64,000 bases of DNA, from contig CM067064.1 of assembly GCA_033980235.1 (NCBI GenBank), positions 1,538,501 through 1,602,500 on the forward strand, read 5' to 3'. The translations under genes were made by a program, and so were the position numbers. The notes beneath the pieces are model-generated. The model saw nothing but the letters and a program-made list of their open reading frames with translations. It was not told the DNA's origin and searched no databases. Below, one piece after another: positions 34,527 through 48,788 of the stretch. How positions within the stretch are numbered: the first letter of the stretch is position 1; every line of letters starts with the position of its first letter. The stretch is from Diadema setosum. Its lineage: Eukaryota; Echinodermata; Echinoidea; Diadematoida; Diadematidae.

Positions 34527-34796
34527 TACTGTATATGTCACATATTTAGGGAGTCTATATGTCAAATATTTAGTGAGTCTATATTTTCGCAAATCGGGAC
34601 TTCCCGACAATTTGGCGAGCAGTTAAATTCCCAATTGTGGGGTACATTACTGAATGGAGAAATGTATGTGTGCACATCACATTCAAGTCAGGATCAGAGT
34701 TTATATTTTCATGTCTTTTTTAAATTCGCAAATAACACCCAACTCGCTAATTCACAAAAATAAAAACATCACGAAATATTTGGCATTTGTACAGTA
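34527..34796. mobile_element. MITE, family TACTGTATATG, copy 1
   Basis: TACTGTATATGTCACATATTT at the left is mirrored by AAATATTTGGCATTTGTACA, GTA at the right. The interior has TTCGCAAATCGGGACTTCC. Confidence 0.75.
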
Positions 34797-36218
34797 CTTA
34801 CTTGACTCTGATCACAGAATAATCTTAACTCATCCAGGACAGACAAGGCCTTATCACTCAACAGATGTGGCATTTCCCACTGGTCTCACATACTCAGATG
34901 TTACTAAAACACAGCACTGCCAATCTTAGAATTACAATCATTTAAGTAATTGCTCTCACAATGATGAATATTGGAGAAGTGAGAAAAGATTTGTTGGGGT
35001 TCTTCTGGGAAATCTGACATTTATTTAACTAATGATGAAGATTAAATGGTATGCTACAATAATACTGTCAATTTCTCTAACACTTCATAGAAAATATCTG
35101 AAAATATCACAAAGACTTTAATTCTTGCTTTTTATTTTGTTTGTTTGTTTTGCAGCTCAACTTTAAGGTTTGAGCCAAAATTAAACACAAGCTTCTCTTC
35201 AAATAGATGCCTCTCAGTGCTAATGATAATAATAATAATTGGTTCAAACAAATTCTGTTACAGTCTATTCACAAAATGGATATATTTCAATATGTAGACT
35301 AGAAAAAGCACTTTCTTCCTTTAGAGGAGATATCTTCAGATAATAGAATAAATAAATTATCATTACTATACACTGTCAAGCAAACCCAAACATGTTAAGG
35401 TAAAATGTCATGTTTTGATAGTGTTGATCTGACATTGCATCAATGTTGGAGGAGAAATGAAAGAATGTTTAATGCTTTCATGTTCTCCTAACATATTGAC
35501 TTTGTATTAATACATCACAACTTTAAGACATTTGTATTTGAAGTTTGTGAGAGGATATCCTTGACATGCATACAAATCGACTCTACTGGTAGAGGTGGAT
35601 TTCATTCTTTTATTGAACACATTCAAAAGAAAAGACAAACAAAAATCCTTCTCAACTTTCATAATTTTTATGAATAGATTGTACCTTGCCTCAGTGAATT
35701 AAATTTTGGCCGGAAAACAAGCGAGGTTGCTGGTTAAAAATCTGAAGGTATAGAGTGCGATGTGCTGGTATTCAATCCTAATTTCGATTCAATAGCATGC
35801 AATCTAATCGTTTCTGACTCTTGTTGAGACCGAAGATGACCTTACTATACCACTCTTGACCAGAAGAGGGGAAATAAATCTGTTCCCGACTTTCTTCGCG
35901 TTTTACGCTGCCACACCAAAGTGGAGCAATTGAGGTTAACATATGATAACAAGGCAACGGAAGCAATCCCGAGAAACGGTTTCAGTTTCCGGATGAAATT
36001 ACCAATAATGTGGCACTGAAACACAGGGCATGTCTCCGTGAGGTTGTCTAGACCTTGTTGTCTGTCATTATTTTCTCCTGGGGAAGAAAGCTTGTCGTAT
36101 TGAAAGCAGCAGAGCTGTGGATTGGGCACAGAATGTGGCAATTCATTTACAGTTTGTCCAGAGATCCTGGTTCACTGACAGACTTGTGAAATGTGAGGGC
36201 ACTTCCTAAAGCATGATT

Positions 36219-36448
36219 AGTGTATATATGCCAAACATTTCGCAGGGTTTTTATTTGACAGATTTTACAAGTCAGGTGCTTTTTGCGAGATTAAACACAC
36301 ATGAAAATATCAATTCTGATCCTAACATGAATGTGACATGCATGCATACATTTCTCCATTCAGTACTGTGCGTCACAATTGCAAATTCAACAAATGAAGT
36401 CCCGATTCGCAAACAAATTGGGACTCACTAATTATGGCATATACAGTA
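36219..36448. mobile_element. MITE, family TACTGTATATG, copy 2
   Basis: The left end GTGTATATATGCCAAACATT and the right end ATTATGGCATATACAGTA are inverted. Internal TTCGCAAACAAATTGGGACTC resembles the copy at 34527. Confidence 0.65.
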
Positions 36449-39400
36449 TATTAAGACTGTTACCCATTTGCAACGTTGGACAAGCAAACCAAATTATTCT
36501 ACAACACCTTGTTATGTACAAAGCACTTTATGTTATCTATCGTTTTGACGATTTAGTAATGGCTAAAAATAAATTTCACAGCTTTCATAATCCCCATATC
36601 ACAGTTACATATTAAAATACGCATACTGTCATTTCCATGGTTACAAAATCATCACATGGCATTCTTCCAAAATAAGTACCCAGTAATCAAAAAAAGGAGT
36701 GTCAAATAAATAAAAAAAAGTAATAGCCTGGTGTACAAAACAAAGACAGCTTTTTTTCGACAGGTAATACATGTATGATCATTTCCTGCTTTCCAGCAAC
36801 TTTGTCAATTCATGTGACATAGCTGATATAAAAACATTTTAGTGAAGCCTTGTGATCTGAACAGTGCTGCCTTTGGTTTCCCATTACCTTTTGCATTTTT
36901 AATTTTAGAACTTTGTTTCAGGTTTGCCAGCTCAGTGTGGCTGAGTCTGCCAAGCGTAAATGCATTTTCCTTGTCCCTTTCAGCAATCAGGCGTGTAAAC
37001 TTGTTAGTTCTCTTGATTTTTTTTTTTTTTTTTTGGGGGGGGGTTCTATAATACAGACCCCTTGAATAATGACTGTGTTCTTCATGAAAGGTTTGACTTG
37101 TGAAATGAAAATGCTCATTAACACTTCTCGATTATCCTCACAAGATTTGTCCTGTTCGTCAGAGCAAGAAAATGTCTTGCCATGGCTGTCAGACATGCTT
37201 GGGCGAGTAGTCCCTAATCATCCATATCCAATACTAGTATCATTTAAATGCAATCGTATGTTTAGCTCCTCATTCCTCTGATTCGTAGAGGATCTTGGAT
37301 CTATATTCCTTTCTTTTAATTGGGAAATGACATCATATTTGCCCATTTCAGATCCAACTGCACATTTGCGGTGCTTTGAAATAATAAACAGTGCCTTTCA
37401 GATTGGACCAATCAAAGGAAAAACTCTACACTTTTTTTATCCTGTTGAATGTGCAAATGGGCTAATAATTGGAGCAAAAATTCTAACCATTGAGTAATTG
37501 TTCAAAACTACTTTAGGTAGTGGTATTTATTGACCAAAAAAGAAAAGAAAAAAAAATAACAAAACAAAACATTTGTAATAGAGCACATTTCTCCACATAA
37601 ACATGAGGAGAAAGATAAAGTCACTTCCTAGTATCTGGTATTAAAAGAAAATTCATCCAATCTACACCTACTGGACTTATGAGAGAATTTGCTGATATTT
37701 CCTCTTTCCCCCCCCCCTCTCTCTCTTATGCACTTAATAGCCAAGTCTTTACAGAGTCACTCACAACACAAATCACCTACACACTTCCATCTTTATAAAG
37801 CTATAGCATATCGTCTTTTATATCATAAGAGATTTCATAGTCTTTCTCTTAATGTGTTAATGACTGGCGACAATTAACAATATAGTTTGTGATTAGACTT
37901 ATATCAAGTCTGATGAAATTCTTCCTCGGCTTTCATATCTAGGGTGTACAGAAAGCATTGTAATCTACAAACCTAGTGAGTCCTTCTTTATGATGCAAGG
38001 ACATATTAAAAAGACTTTGATATATATCCACAACCCCCATTGAGAAAAAGTGTGGAAAGCATGGCTGGGGGAAGCTGTAGTATTCTCATTAATTCACAGC
38101 ACATGGAATGCTTCAGTAATTAACCTGCTGAAACATCACGATGTGGCTTTAAGGGTGTGAGTCAGCCAGCGTTACAGCAGGTTAGCTGCTACATGAGGTA
38201 TACCGGTATGAAATAAAAAAGGAAATGCAGAAATGCATGAGCAAAAGTTTTCTGTGCGAGTATTTCATCCTTAGATAAGGCTCCCATATGCAGTGCAATA
38301 CTGCAATGATCAACATGCTCTCAATGTCTCAATGTGAGATTAGTGGTTGATATGAAAGCAAGCCAGCTAGCTACTGAAATGAAATTTTTGAGGATTAGTA
38401 TCCTTTGTCAAGATGCAGCATGATAACATCACTGAAACTGAATAGGAAGTGATGAAGGATGATTAAAAATGACGTTAACATTTCCTTCCAAGAAACTGAA
38501 ATGAAATGGTCAGTGGTTAGTTTGACATGACTCACAAACAAATGTGAAGAGATCTGTAAATGAAGAGAGAAAATGTTACAAGGTGCAAGAAAGAAAGTTA
38601 AAACAGGCAATAAAGAAACATGTGTCACTTCACATGCTGAAAAGAGATAGTGAAACAAAAGGAATGAAAGGTAATGCTCACCTTCAAATAAATGCATTTC
38701 AAACGAGGCCAATATATTTCACTATTGGCCATATGTGGCAAGCAAAACAATTGTGTCTTTGACGATGCTCAAATATGCCCACAAACACCACTTCAAACAA
38801 ACACATAATATGCTAATAACACACTTCAAAGGGTTTCAATGTATAAATCTTGTCAAGTTTGTATGGAAAATTTCTTTCTCGCACACATGTGAAACCAAAG
38901 ACCCAATTACGAAAGTCTACAGTGTCTATCAGGAATCCATGAACCTCATAAATTCAAGACAAACAGGTTGTAAAGCAATAATTAAGTACAGAACTTTGGT
39001 AAAATGGTGACAACAACAAATATTAGAAAACAACTCTGAAGGATAAATCATAATGTGCTCTGAATACCATGACAACAGGCATTGTGGAGAGCACTGTACC
39101 ATTATTGATGTACTTGCTTTCATGCATTGAAAAATACTTCTGTAATTCACACTCTGGTAAGAATACAAGAGAATGAGTGAGAGAGGAAAAAAAAGAAAAG
39201 AAAAATAATTTGTGCTCACTCAAGCACTCTGTATGAGATCCAAGGCCTATTACACACAAACAGCACCTGAGCACGGATGACCATGGACTACACAGACCTG
39301 TTCACTTTGGGTGCTGTGTTTTATGTTAATATGTAAATTTCAGCCATAACTGAAGGCCTTTATTCAGAAGGTAGACCTACTGGTATTATATAGTTAATTT

Positions 39401-40294
39401 ATGCACGGACATAAAAATGCACCCCACTCTTTGCATAGCCAACTGAGTCATTATTTCTTCTTCATATTGGAAGCTCCCCAGTTATAGGTCCATCAAAAGT
39501 TACAGTGCTTTAAAACAGAACACATATAGTACAGTGTAGATCTGTAAGTCTGCCAAATGCTGGTGTGCATAAAGTGTATTCTGAGAATTTGAAGATGATT
39601 TACAAATACAGGTACATGTAAAATACAAAACAAAACAAAACAAAACAAAACAAAACGAACACACATACACACAACCACAAATACATGCATATATGTATGC
39701 CTAATCAATACATGCATATATGCCTAATCACATATCAATATGATTTCATTAAACCCCTGTACTTAAAAAAGCCTTTGATCTTTCAATACAGTATAACCCC
39801 CCCAAAAAAATTACAATAAAATTTTCGCATTGATAACATCCAGTATGATTAAACTGTCTAAATGCTACTTCAGGGTCTTAAAATATAATATCTTAGCTCT
39901 ATTTTGCAGAAAACCTTATTCAATTTGGTTAAGCGGTCATAGAGAAATGTGGAATGTTGCAAAGCATGTCATGAGTCTGATAATGCCAAGTTTCACACTT
40001 CAATGATTTTGGGTGTGAATACAATATGAGACAGAACTTGGAGTGAAGAGATTCCTGACATCCTCTACAAAACTCCTCATTTCTCTTTGACCACTGAAGC
40101 ATATCGAGTGGGGTTTTCTGTAAGATGTGGGCAATGAGTTATAGTTTCATACCCTGAATTTGTATTTGGATTGATTCACTATTTTTTAAAGATATCATTG
40201 CGGAGGGTCCTGTTGTAATTTTTTTGGGGGACATACGGTACTGCTGGAAACTTGAAAACAATGGGCTTGTATCATTTGATTTATCAGAGTTGTT

Positions 40295-40985
40295 CAATTC
40301 GTCGCCGGTCACACGAACCGACGAATCACTCGATTTTGGGTCAAATTTTCGATTTTGAGATTTTCAATCATTTCGATAGTAGACATTCCTTACTACATAT
40401 TCTGAAATTCTCAGTGTGTAATTCGGTGTAATTTTTACGTAGTTATCACTTTTGTAGAAGTATGTAATTCCATTTGTGAAAATTATTTGTTTTCCCCATA
40501 GAAGCGTGTGTTAAACAATCAGGCGATTCGACGGTTCGGTGACCGCGTGTACTAGTACGCGCAGTCACCGAACCGACGAATCAGTGCGCATTGACTTGCG
40601 TGTTGTTTTTGAGATTCAACAGTTCATTGACCGCGCGCATAGTGCGCTTACTATGTAATACATGTGTTGACAATGACAACGTTCAATGTACATGTACATA
40701 TGGACACACATGGAAAATGACAACGTTCTTTGCAGACCGAAAATACATGCATGCAGCTCTTTGACGATTTCCCGCTTATTTTTTAACAATACAATTCGAT
40801 AAAAACTTCACAAGTAAGAGCAAGAATTGAAGTCTGGTGTACTACAAAAATAATTGGAAATTATAGACATGAAAGTGTAGCAACCATAAGTCAAAAATGG
40901 GCTAACTTCAAACGCGTTTTTCTCGAATTGTCATTCTTACGCAAACCTGAGGGATTCGTCGGTTCATGTGACCGGCGACGAATTG
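40295..40985. mobile_element. Foldback element, family CAATTCGTCGCCGGTCAC
   Basis: 33-bp terminal inverted repeats (40295-40327 and 40953-40985) differ at one position: CAATTCGTCGCCGGTCACAC against the complement of GTGACCGGCGACGAATTG. The centre (40523-40592) holds another large palindrome of the same sequence theme (ACGGTTCGGTGACCGCG, CAGTCACCGAACCGACGAA). It has no ORF of note. Confidence 0.88.
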
Positions 40986-41092
40986 TTTCAGAACTGAAAG
41001 AAAGCAACTTTCTGCAACTCACTTCCTGTACACATGGGTCATTAATGTTACAATGTGTGCATGACATGACAGAATGCTGACATTAAAGGCAT

Positions 41093-41456
41093 AATTCACC
41101 ATTTGCAGATGAAACAAAAACCCAGCTTTAGTGCTTCAAAATAGTTCTAAAATGTGAGTTAGGGATGGAAACAAGCAATGTAAAAATGTTAATCAGTGTA
41201 ATCAATGTTAAGCATTGTTAAATATACACAAAATGTGAACAATAGTTATAATAAAATTTTTTCTACAATAAACTGTCTACAGTTATGGTTTATTGAGAAA
41301 AACAGTGATATCTCCTTTAAATATATTTTACACTTTATTGCAAAATGTTTATCTGGTAGGATGTTTTGTGATGCAACTGACCTACACATATTCATGAAAT
41401 GTGATAACTCGAACATTTTTCAAATCACTGCTCCCAAAGATTAACAATACCTTTAA
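41093..41456 (-). mobile_element. MITE, family AAGGCATAATTCACC, full copy
   Basis: Begins TTAAAGGCATAATTCACC and ends AACAATACCTTTAA, about 364 bp. It is the inverse of the copy at 60350-60716 and of the split copy at 17272-18890. Confidence 0.85.
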
Positions 41457-44374
41457 CTTTGAATGAGTCAGAACTCACAAGAAAAACTAATGGAGTGTGA
41501 GTCAAGGAAACAGCAACTCCACATGTGGTATTCAGTACCATGAAAAACATGCCATTTGAAAGCACATGTTCTTGCCATAATCATGATTGTGTAACGTACA
41601 CATCCAAAGTCATTCTTTTTTTTTCTTTTATAATTCTGTTTCAAGCTCAAAGTCATGTTGACAGGAAAACTTCAATTTAGAGAGAGAAAAGTTCAGGAAG
41701 AACCCACTATAAAACTTAATTTCTTTGGGATGGTGTCAGGCTTCAGACGAGCATAATTTTAGTTGGTGCCATAATTTGTCATGTGATACTTGGGGCTCAC
41801 ACAGCTTTATGTTTGTGATTAGGAAAAAGTGCAATGGACATAATTGGCATGAAAAGTTCTTTCTTTTTAATGCAAGACAATAGTGCTCAGTGATTTCATG
41901 AGCAATTCATATTCTTTCACCAGACAAATGATACGGTAAGGAAATCAGCAAAGCACTGCTCAGATATGTTGTGCACTGTGGGGGTGGGGATGACTTCATG
42001 TTCACTTCATGAAATCGCTTAAATCTAACAATATTAAAGTACATGAACCTTCAATATGGCTCAAGAATGAAGGCATTAAAATAATGAATTTTCATAATAT
42101 GATGTCAATGAGTAAATATGTCATGTACCAACACCCATAACTCTATAGTCATCTATCCCATCAAGCATTGCATCTTCCTGTGCCCCTCACAATGTTGCAT
42201 CACATACTTTGTGAATTCATTCATTCATTTTATTTAATCATGGTACTAACATCAGCCATGGCTGTTTTTCGGTCAGTCCATGCAATAAAAACAAGTATAC
42301 ATGATCTCATAAATACAATACACAAATAAAAAACTACATAAAATGACAAAAACTAATTTACATATAAAGGCAAGACACAAAAACAGGCATAACAAAATAT
42401 AAAACCCAAAAATGAAATTACATTTCCATTTACAAGCTTAGGAATATAAAATTTTCCAAAATAACAATAATTTCATTGCATGTTAGGGTGGAAGATTGTA
42501 TCAAAATTTCATCAACTATGGATGGAAATGTAACTGCAGCAAACAGAGCTTTTTCCTTTAAATGTGGCAATGAGGCAATTATAAGATGATCTTCAATGCT
42601 ACCACAAATAACATATTATATATTTTAATATATCGTGCAAAGATAAACATGAGCGTGCAAGAAAAATACTTTATAATTAGACTGATCTTCCATGAATAAT
42701 GAAAGCAAGATAAAAACATGCACTATAATCAGCTTTTAGATCCTAGCCCTAGCATGAAACAGGGAAAGAGTTAGATTTCAGATAAAGTAAACGTTTTAAA
42801 GAAATCACTCTTTAAATGCCACCCATTAAAAAAAAAAAAAAAAGAAAAATTGAAATCTCTCAAGGAAATTGTGTGGAGCCAAATCGCCTAATAATGGTTC
42901 CCCCAAAGGGAATGCTTCTCTTTCGTAAATAAAGACTTAATCCTCTTTAGGAAAAAAAATGCACTGAAGGTTTGATTAACTCCATTCCGAACACAAATCA
43001 GGTGAAAAGATGAGCTACAGAAGCTTACTTTATGGTTAGAAGAGTAGAGCTATATTCCAGAGCAAGCCAAGAAATCACTCTTTAATGCCATTCTATAAAC
43101 AAACTTTACATGTCTCAAATGAGCTGCATGCAACAAAATTGTCTGATAATGGTTTTGCATAAAGAATGCAGTGAAAACCAAAGCAGAAAGGAACTGATAC
43201 CTTGAAGTTACAAAACTTTAAAGGCACAAACAAGTATCACTTGGACAGAATGAGGTATGTTCCTACAGTTTAGTTCTTACGACTTGTCAATTGACTATAT
43301 CATGTCCACTCCCATACAAATCTAGCGCTCAGCAGAATCATAAGAGACTTTAAGAAAAAAAAAATACCGCTAAACAGATCAGAACATTCAAATCAGTGAA
43401 ACTTGGAGTTGCAAAACTTTTTGATACTATGTTCTATAGATGTAAAATGGCTTTCAAGAATCATATGTGACCATGCATCACAAAACCAACAAAAAGTCGC
43501 CAGACATGGATTTTTAATTATGGGCAGATTCTGAAAGAGCAGTCTCTAAGCTTTAAAATGATGTATAACTCAATTCAAATGGACTCCCCTCATCTGTCTA
43601 ACACTAGAAAGAAAGCACCCACTCTGGAAAAGTGTGAACTGAGAAAAGAGGCTCTGAAGTACAGGGTGTATTCAAGCGCTTAATCTTTACCAAGAGATTA
43701 TTAGATTAAGCTGAAATTGAGCATGTTCTATTAACACATTCTGTCCATGATTAATGCCAACTTTCAAAGTGGTAGTGTTATCCTTTCAACAGTTATTAGA
43801 CTTGAAAGTGAAGAGTGTGCAAAGGATTTCAAGAAATGAAAAGGGGCCTCTTAAAGACATACCTGATCATTCTACTCTCTTCCCCCCCCCCCAAAAAAAA
43901 AGGGTTGTAGAAAATCTTGCGGAAACACACTTTCCCATTCATGTTATGATCACAAACTAAAGAATAACACAGAAGAAGGATAGCTCTTTCAGAAAATATG
44001 AAAAACTCAAGATTGACTCAGTTGACCCATTTCACCTTTTTTGAATCCTCACGTAAAATCAAGGGATGCGACTTTTTGTTGGTTTTTGTGATGCACGGTC
44101 ACATATGCCATTCCTTGTCCGACAAATGAAAGTATGATGGGATTTGCCTTTTGAACACTTACTTGGGTGATGAAGTGTGAAATATTGGTGCTTAATGGAG
44201 AAAACTGTCATAATATGTAAGAAATCTGAACTGTTTCTCATGTTTGCATGACCACTGCTAATATGTTCTACTCATTTCACTAGTAGGTATATGTCACTTG
44301 AAGATTTTGACATATTCGTTTATGTACACAAATTGTTTGCACTGGCAAAAAAAAAAAAAAAAACTAGATATATC

Positions 44375-45357
44375 GCTATGGCGACTGATATGCCTCCGCC
44401 ATAATGCATGGTTCTCCTAATAGGTCTATAGTGCAATGTCTTGACGATGTGTGATGACAGTTTCAAATAATTGGCAAAATATTAAAATGACAGGTTTGAC
44501 ACAAATGTGCTGAATGTTCACTTTCCTAGAACTAGGTTCAACTGGATGAATGATTAAAATGTCAGAGTGCAGGTATTTGGGGAACTGATGATTTTTACTT
44601 GACTTTTGACCCTTTTATAAGTTTATGCATCGAGTAATTTTTCAAGGTATTGAGAAAAAGTATAATTTCATTATCAAATGGGAAAATAGCATTATCTAAA
44701 CCTGGCCTTTGACCTTTGACCTCACAGTTCCAAAGAGAATCACTGTTAGGTTGAACATGCATAAATATGTAAGTTTCATGATGATACCTTGAGTTACTTT
44801 TGAGATATGGAGGAAAAAGTGCAATTCAGCACTCTCACTTGACCTTTGACCTTTTGACCTTTTGTCAAGAAACCTCCCACAGAATATATATTGGGTAATA
44901 CATGTATACATCAAGTTAAAAAAAAAACCTTCATTCATTGCATAAATATAAGGAAGTAGTGATATTTTGAGAAGTTGACCTTGACCTTTGACCCATGACC
45001 CTCAACTTCTCTAGATAATTACTGCCCATCGGTACAAGCATATATACTAAGTTCCATGAAGATACCTTGAACACCATTTGCGAGATATGGAGAAAAACAT
45101 GAAATTTCATTTTTTTTTCACAAAATAACCTGTGACCTTTGACCTTTGACCCTGTGACCCTAAAATCCACACAAAGTATTATCCCCCAAGGATATACCCT
45201 CATACCAAGTTTGATGTAAAACCACCACACGGTTCTTGAGATATCGACAAAAACAAAACGGGACGGACGTACGTACGGACGGACGGACGGACAGACGGAC
45301 GGACGGACGACCCGAAAACATAATGCCTCCGGCCACATCGTTGCGGAGGCATAAAAA
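44375..45357. mobile_element. Repeat element with GCCTCCGCC termini, copy B
   Basis: The start CTATGGCGACTGATATGCCT and the end hairpin ATGCCTCCGGCCACATCG, TTGCGGAGGCAT match copy A. The interior has repeated TGACCTTTGACC blocks and a GGACGGACGGACGG run. The ORF with RPSVRPS repeats comes from that run. Confidence 0.88.
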
Positions 45358-45783
45358 CCTTCAGGCATATTGCATTTTAAGGAAAGTAGTAATATTTTGA
45401 GGAGTTGACCTTGACCTTTGACCCCCCTGACCTTTGACCCATCACCCCCAACTTCCCTAGATAATCACTGCCCATCGGTACAAGCATATATACTAAGTTC
45501 CATGAAGATACCTTGAACCATTTGCGAGATATGGAGAAAAACATGAAATTTCAAAAAAAAAAATTCACAAAATAACCTGTGACCTTTGACCTTTGACCCT
45601 GTGACCCTAAAATCCACACAAAGTATTATCCCCCAAGGATATACCCTCATACCAAGTTTGATGTAAAACCACCACACGGTTCTTGAGATATCGACAAAAA
45701 CAAAACGGGACGTACGGACGTACGGACGGACGGACGACCCGAAAACATAATGCCTCCGGCCACTTCGTGGCGGAGGCATAAAA
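45358..45783. repeat. Tandem partial duplication of the GCCTCCGCC element (copy C)
   Basis: It repeats the last 420 bp of copy B nearly base for base (CCCATCGGTACAAGCATATA, GATGTAAAACCACCACACGG, end hairpin ATGCCTCCGGCCACTTCGTG). Small indels lie in the A tract and the ACGG run. Confidence 0.88.
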
Positions 45784-48175
45784 AAACTAAACCAACCACC
45801 TGGTCAGGTTGCTTGAGGCTGTTCTGTGAAATAAAATCAAAATACATTTTATGTCTGATATAAGTCTTTGAAGCAAGCCTTCAGTGCTTAACTTGCACAC
45901 ACCCTGAAGCTTACACCATATACACATATGTAGACCATCATGAACACCAAATTTCTTTTAAGTTTATTGCCTTCTCTTATGTTTCAATTCTATACACGTT
46001 AGCATTGGTATTGAGGGGGTCAATACAAACTAGAGAGAAATAGCATAAGAAAATTAAAAGATAAAGAATCAATACAAGGACAGTGTATCTGATACTCAAA
46101 AAAGAGAGAGAGAAAAAAAAAAAACATAGCAAGTAACAATCATAAGACATCACATTCCACTTTCATGACATCAGTGAATATTACAGACCAAACAAGTTAT
46201 GAGCTGACATGAAATGGCATTTCAATATACACCTCCCTTAACTATGTTGTGTCAGCAGAAAAAAAAAATCCTCCACAGCATGCCCATTAAAATGAATGCA
46301 GTAGAACCATCCATTGAAATGCAATAGAGCATATCCCCTCCATGCATAATAGTGTGGTGTTGTGTAGAGAAGTTGGGTATTATTTGGTGCAGTCAGTGCA
46401 GGGCAGTGTAATGCAGACCAGGCAGTTAGTATTGGGAAGTCAACTTTTGTGTTTACTAGCACAGAGTTATTATATGGGATGTATTTGTTTAGCATTGTCT
46501 GTACACAGTGCATGGTCAAATGCAGTGCAGTCAAGTGTAGTGTAGCATGTTGCAATTGTTAGTGGTTATGTGCTGTCAGGCAGTTAGCAATGCTGGAATA
46601 CACACATAAGTGCTGCGCAGTGAAGTGTAGTAAATCATGGTATAGTTCAAAAGAAAAATTTACACCACCTAAATATGCCCCTCAAAATAAATTCTGCAAT
46701 TAAGGTTTGATATCATACTTCTCTTATACCGGCATTAACTTCATTAAATATGACATAATAAGAAAGCCTAATCAATTATCTTTAAAGTGACATCTCACTC
46801 GTTTTGACTAGGTGTTCCTGGAATGTGCAAAACAGGTGGGTATGGGGACAGATCAAAAACAAAAAGTCGCTATTGAAAATGAAGAGTTTTGATGAAAAAA
46901 GGCCACTGGAGTAAGCAATGTTGACATGTAAGCACTTACAAAAACTGCCATTTCCTAAATATTAGGTGCTTATTTTTGGTGAACCTTATTGTCTAAATCT
47001 GCTGGTACTACTGCAGTTTTCAAGTCATGGATAAAGCCTTGAATCTAATGATAATCTCACAATACATTATTTTCAAGCACATGCCTCCCCTAAAAAGATA
47101 AAACAAATGGGGATTTATAAATACACAACATGTTTGCTCCATTTTGTAAAGTTTAACATTTGACCTTTCCTGATACACAGTTGTACTGTACATTCCAGGA
47201 ATGCATAATGTAAACAAGTGAGTTGTCCTTGTAAAGGTAAAATGAATTACTAGGCTTTGTAATGATACCACATTTATATAAAATGATGCAGATTTAAGAG
47301 AAATATGGTGCATCAAACTGGACTTGCAGGACTTTTTTTGAGGAGTTTATTTGGATTCAGTAACTTAAGAATTATAAGTAGAACACATCAGTGAAGTCTG
47401 AGAAATGTTTGAAAGTTTGTTAAATCATGTCTGGACAAGAAGCCTGGTACTGTGTGATTTCACAGTAGGGGAACAATATTATAAATATTAACAGAGAATT
47501 CAATATCTTTTCATTTGTCTGACATTAAAAAAAGGAGCTTACATTCTTCAGAAGACAGAGAGATAAGATTATTGTTAACATACGTCAGTAACAAGTCAAG
47601 GGAATGTGTAGATAACACATTTTGTGGAATTCTCGGAACATTTTGTTTACATCATTCCACTATTGTAACATCATATTTTGTCTCAGCCTTTTTATCCAGC
47701 AATGACAGCACACAGTTTTAACAACACTTTTCAAACAGTCTAAAACACCTGAGGCAATAACCAAGAGTGTGGGAAATTATCCTAATGGCTGAATAAATCT
47801 GTTTTATAAAATAATGAAGAAGATTCTCATTGTCAAAAGAAGTTCAATTGTAGATATATCACACTTCACAGCAGCCATTTTCGCAAGTAGATAAAGCAAT
47901 AAAATCTCACACGGTCACCATTACAAAGTGCAAGTGCTAATTACCAGTCATTACACTTTAATAATGACCAGTCATGAGCAAAATTATGTATTTAGGCAAA
48001 ATAAATGCCTGGTCACATGTGTGCTCTCAATCAATCATTTGATTAGGATCTACTTCGTCATTCTATAATCTCACAAAATTACCCTCTAGTTTTCTCGTCT
48101 TAAAATCACTACAGAGGGAGGGTCCTAGGCAAAACCAAGTATAAGTGTGACACCATGCAGTAAGCATTGCCATAA

Positions 48176-48656
48176 GCTGCGTTTACACCATGTTCCCGCC
48201 GGTAACAGCAGCCCCATTTACCCGAAACGCAGTGCGCCGCAGGTAGATGAGACATTCTCCTGTTTTTCCCCCCTTCGCATTCTAGACTTGTTCCTTCCAG
48301 TCCTCGCCCGGCGAACATATAGCTATCAGACGCTGTTCTCATGGTGTCTGGGGAGGCTAGACTATCAATATTTTCCATCGCGTCCCACTACGGCCCACCT
48401 CCCAGTTTTGTTAACGGTCTATTACGTGTCGCCGTGTTTCTTTGCGTTCACCCCGTTTTATCACGGCATGCAAAAATTCCTCATGAGCACTGGGACTGCT
48501 GTGACAAATTTTTTGACAGTTTAAAAATCTGACACAGCATCCACGTTTTTGTATCCTGTCTCACTGCGTCGTTTCACGTCCATCCCGTTTTTTTCCACGG
48601 TGGCCTGAAACGGGGCTGCTGTGGTTGCTGGGAACATAGTGTAAATGCAGCTTAAT
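48176..48656. mobile_element. MITE-like element, family AGCTGCGTTTACAC
   Basis: Left AGCTGCGTTTACACCATGTT, GTAACAGCAGCCCC and right GGGGCTGCTGTGGTTGCTGG, ACATAGTGTAAATGCAGCT are inverted over about 45 bp. The interior is GC-richer with CCGTTTT motifs. It lies 130 bp downstream (transcriptionally) of the exon M donor. Confidence 0.85.
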
Positions 48657-48788
48657 TCAGCAGATCAATTACTGATACAGTCAAGTGCAGTGAAGTGGAG
48701 CATGGCACAATGTTAATCATGATGCCTCTCACCCAAAGGGTGCCAGATGCATTGTGATGTGATGCAGTGGGAAATGTTGAAGACTTAC

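Larger units (their letters stand above)
30268..48788 (-). other. HID1 intron between exon M and the proximal last exon
   Basis: 18.5 kb. No other gene is recognised on either strand. Listed repeats occupy part of it. The stretches 35.0-36.2, 36.5-40.2, 41.5-44.3 and 45.8-48.1 kb are AT-rich sequence in which I see only microsatellites and short homopolymers. Confidence 0.7.

Noticed and set aside
42210..42350. ATTCATTCATTTTATTT stretch as a SINE/LINE tail
   Set aside because: Only low-complexity resemblance; no body or second copy could be recognised.
44931..45847. - strand ORFs with VRPSVCPSVRPYVRPS and FVFVDISRTVWWFYIKLG
   Set aside because: They come from the ACGG run and body of a dispersed repeat, duplicated in copies B and C. 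No protein family is recognised.
46380..46640. GTGCAGT-rich stretch as a degenerate minisatellite
   Set aside because: Units are too irregular to define a period by eye.
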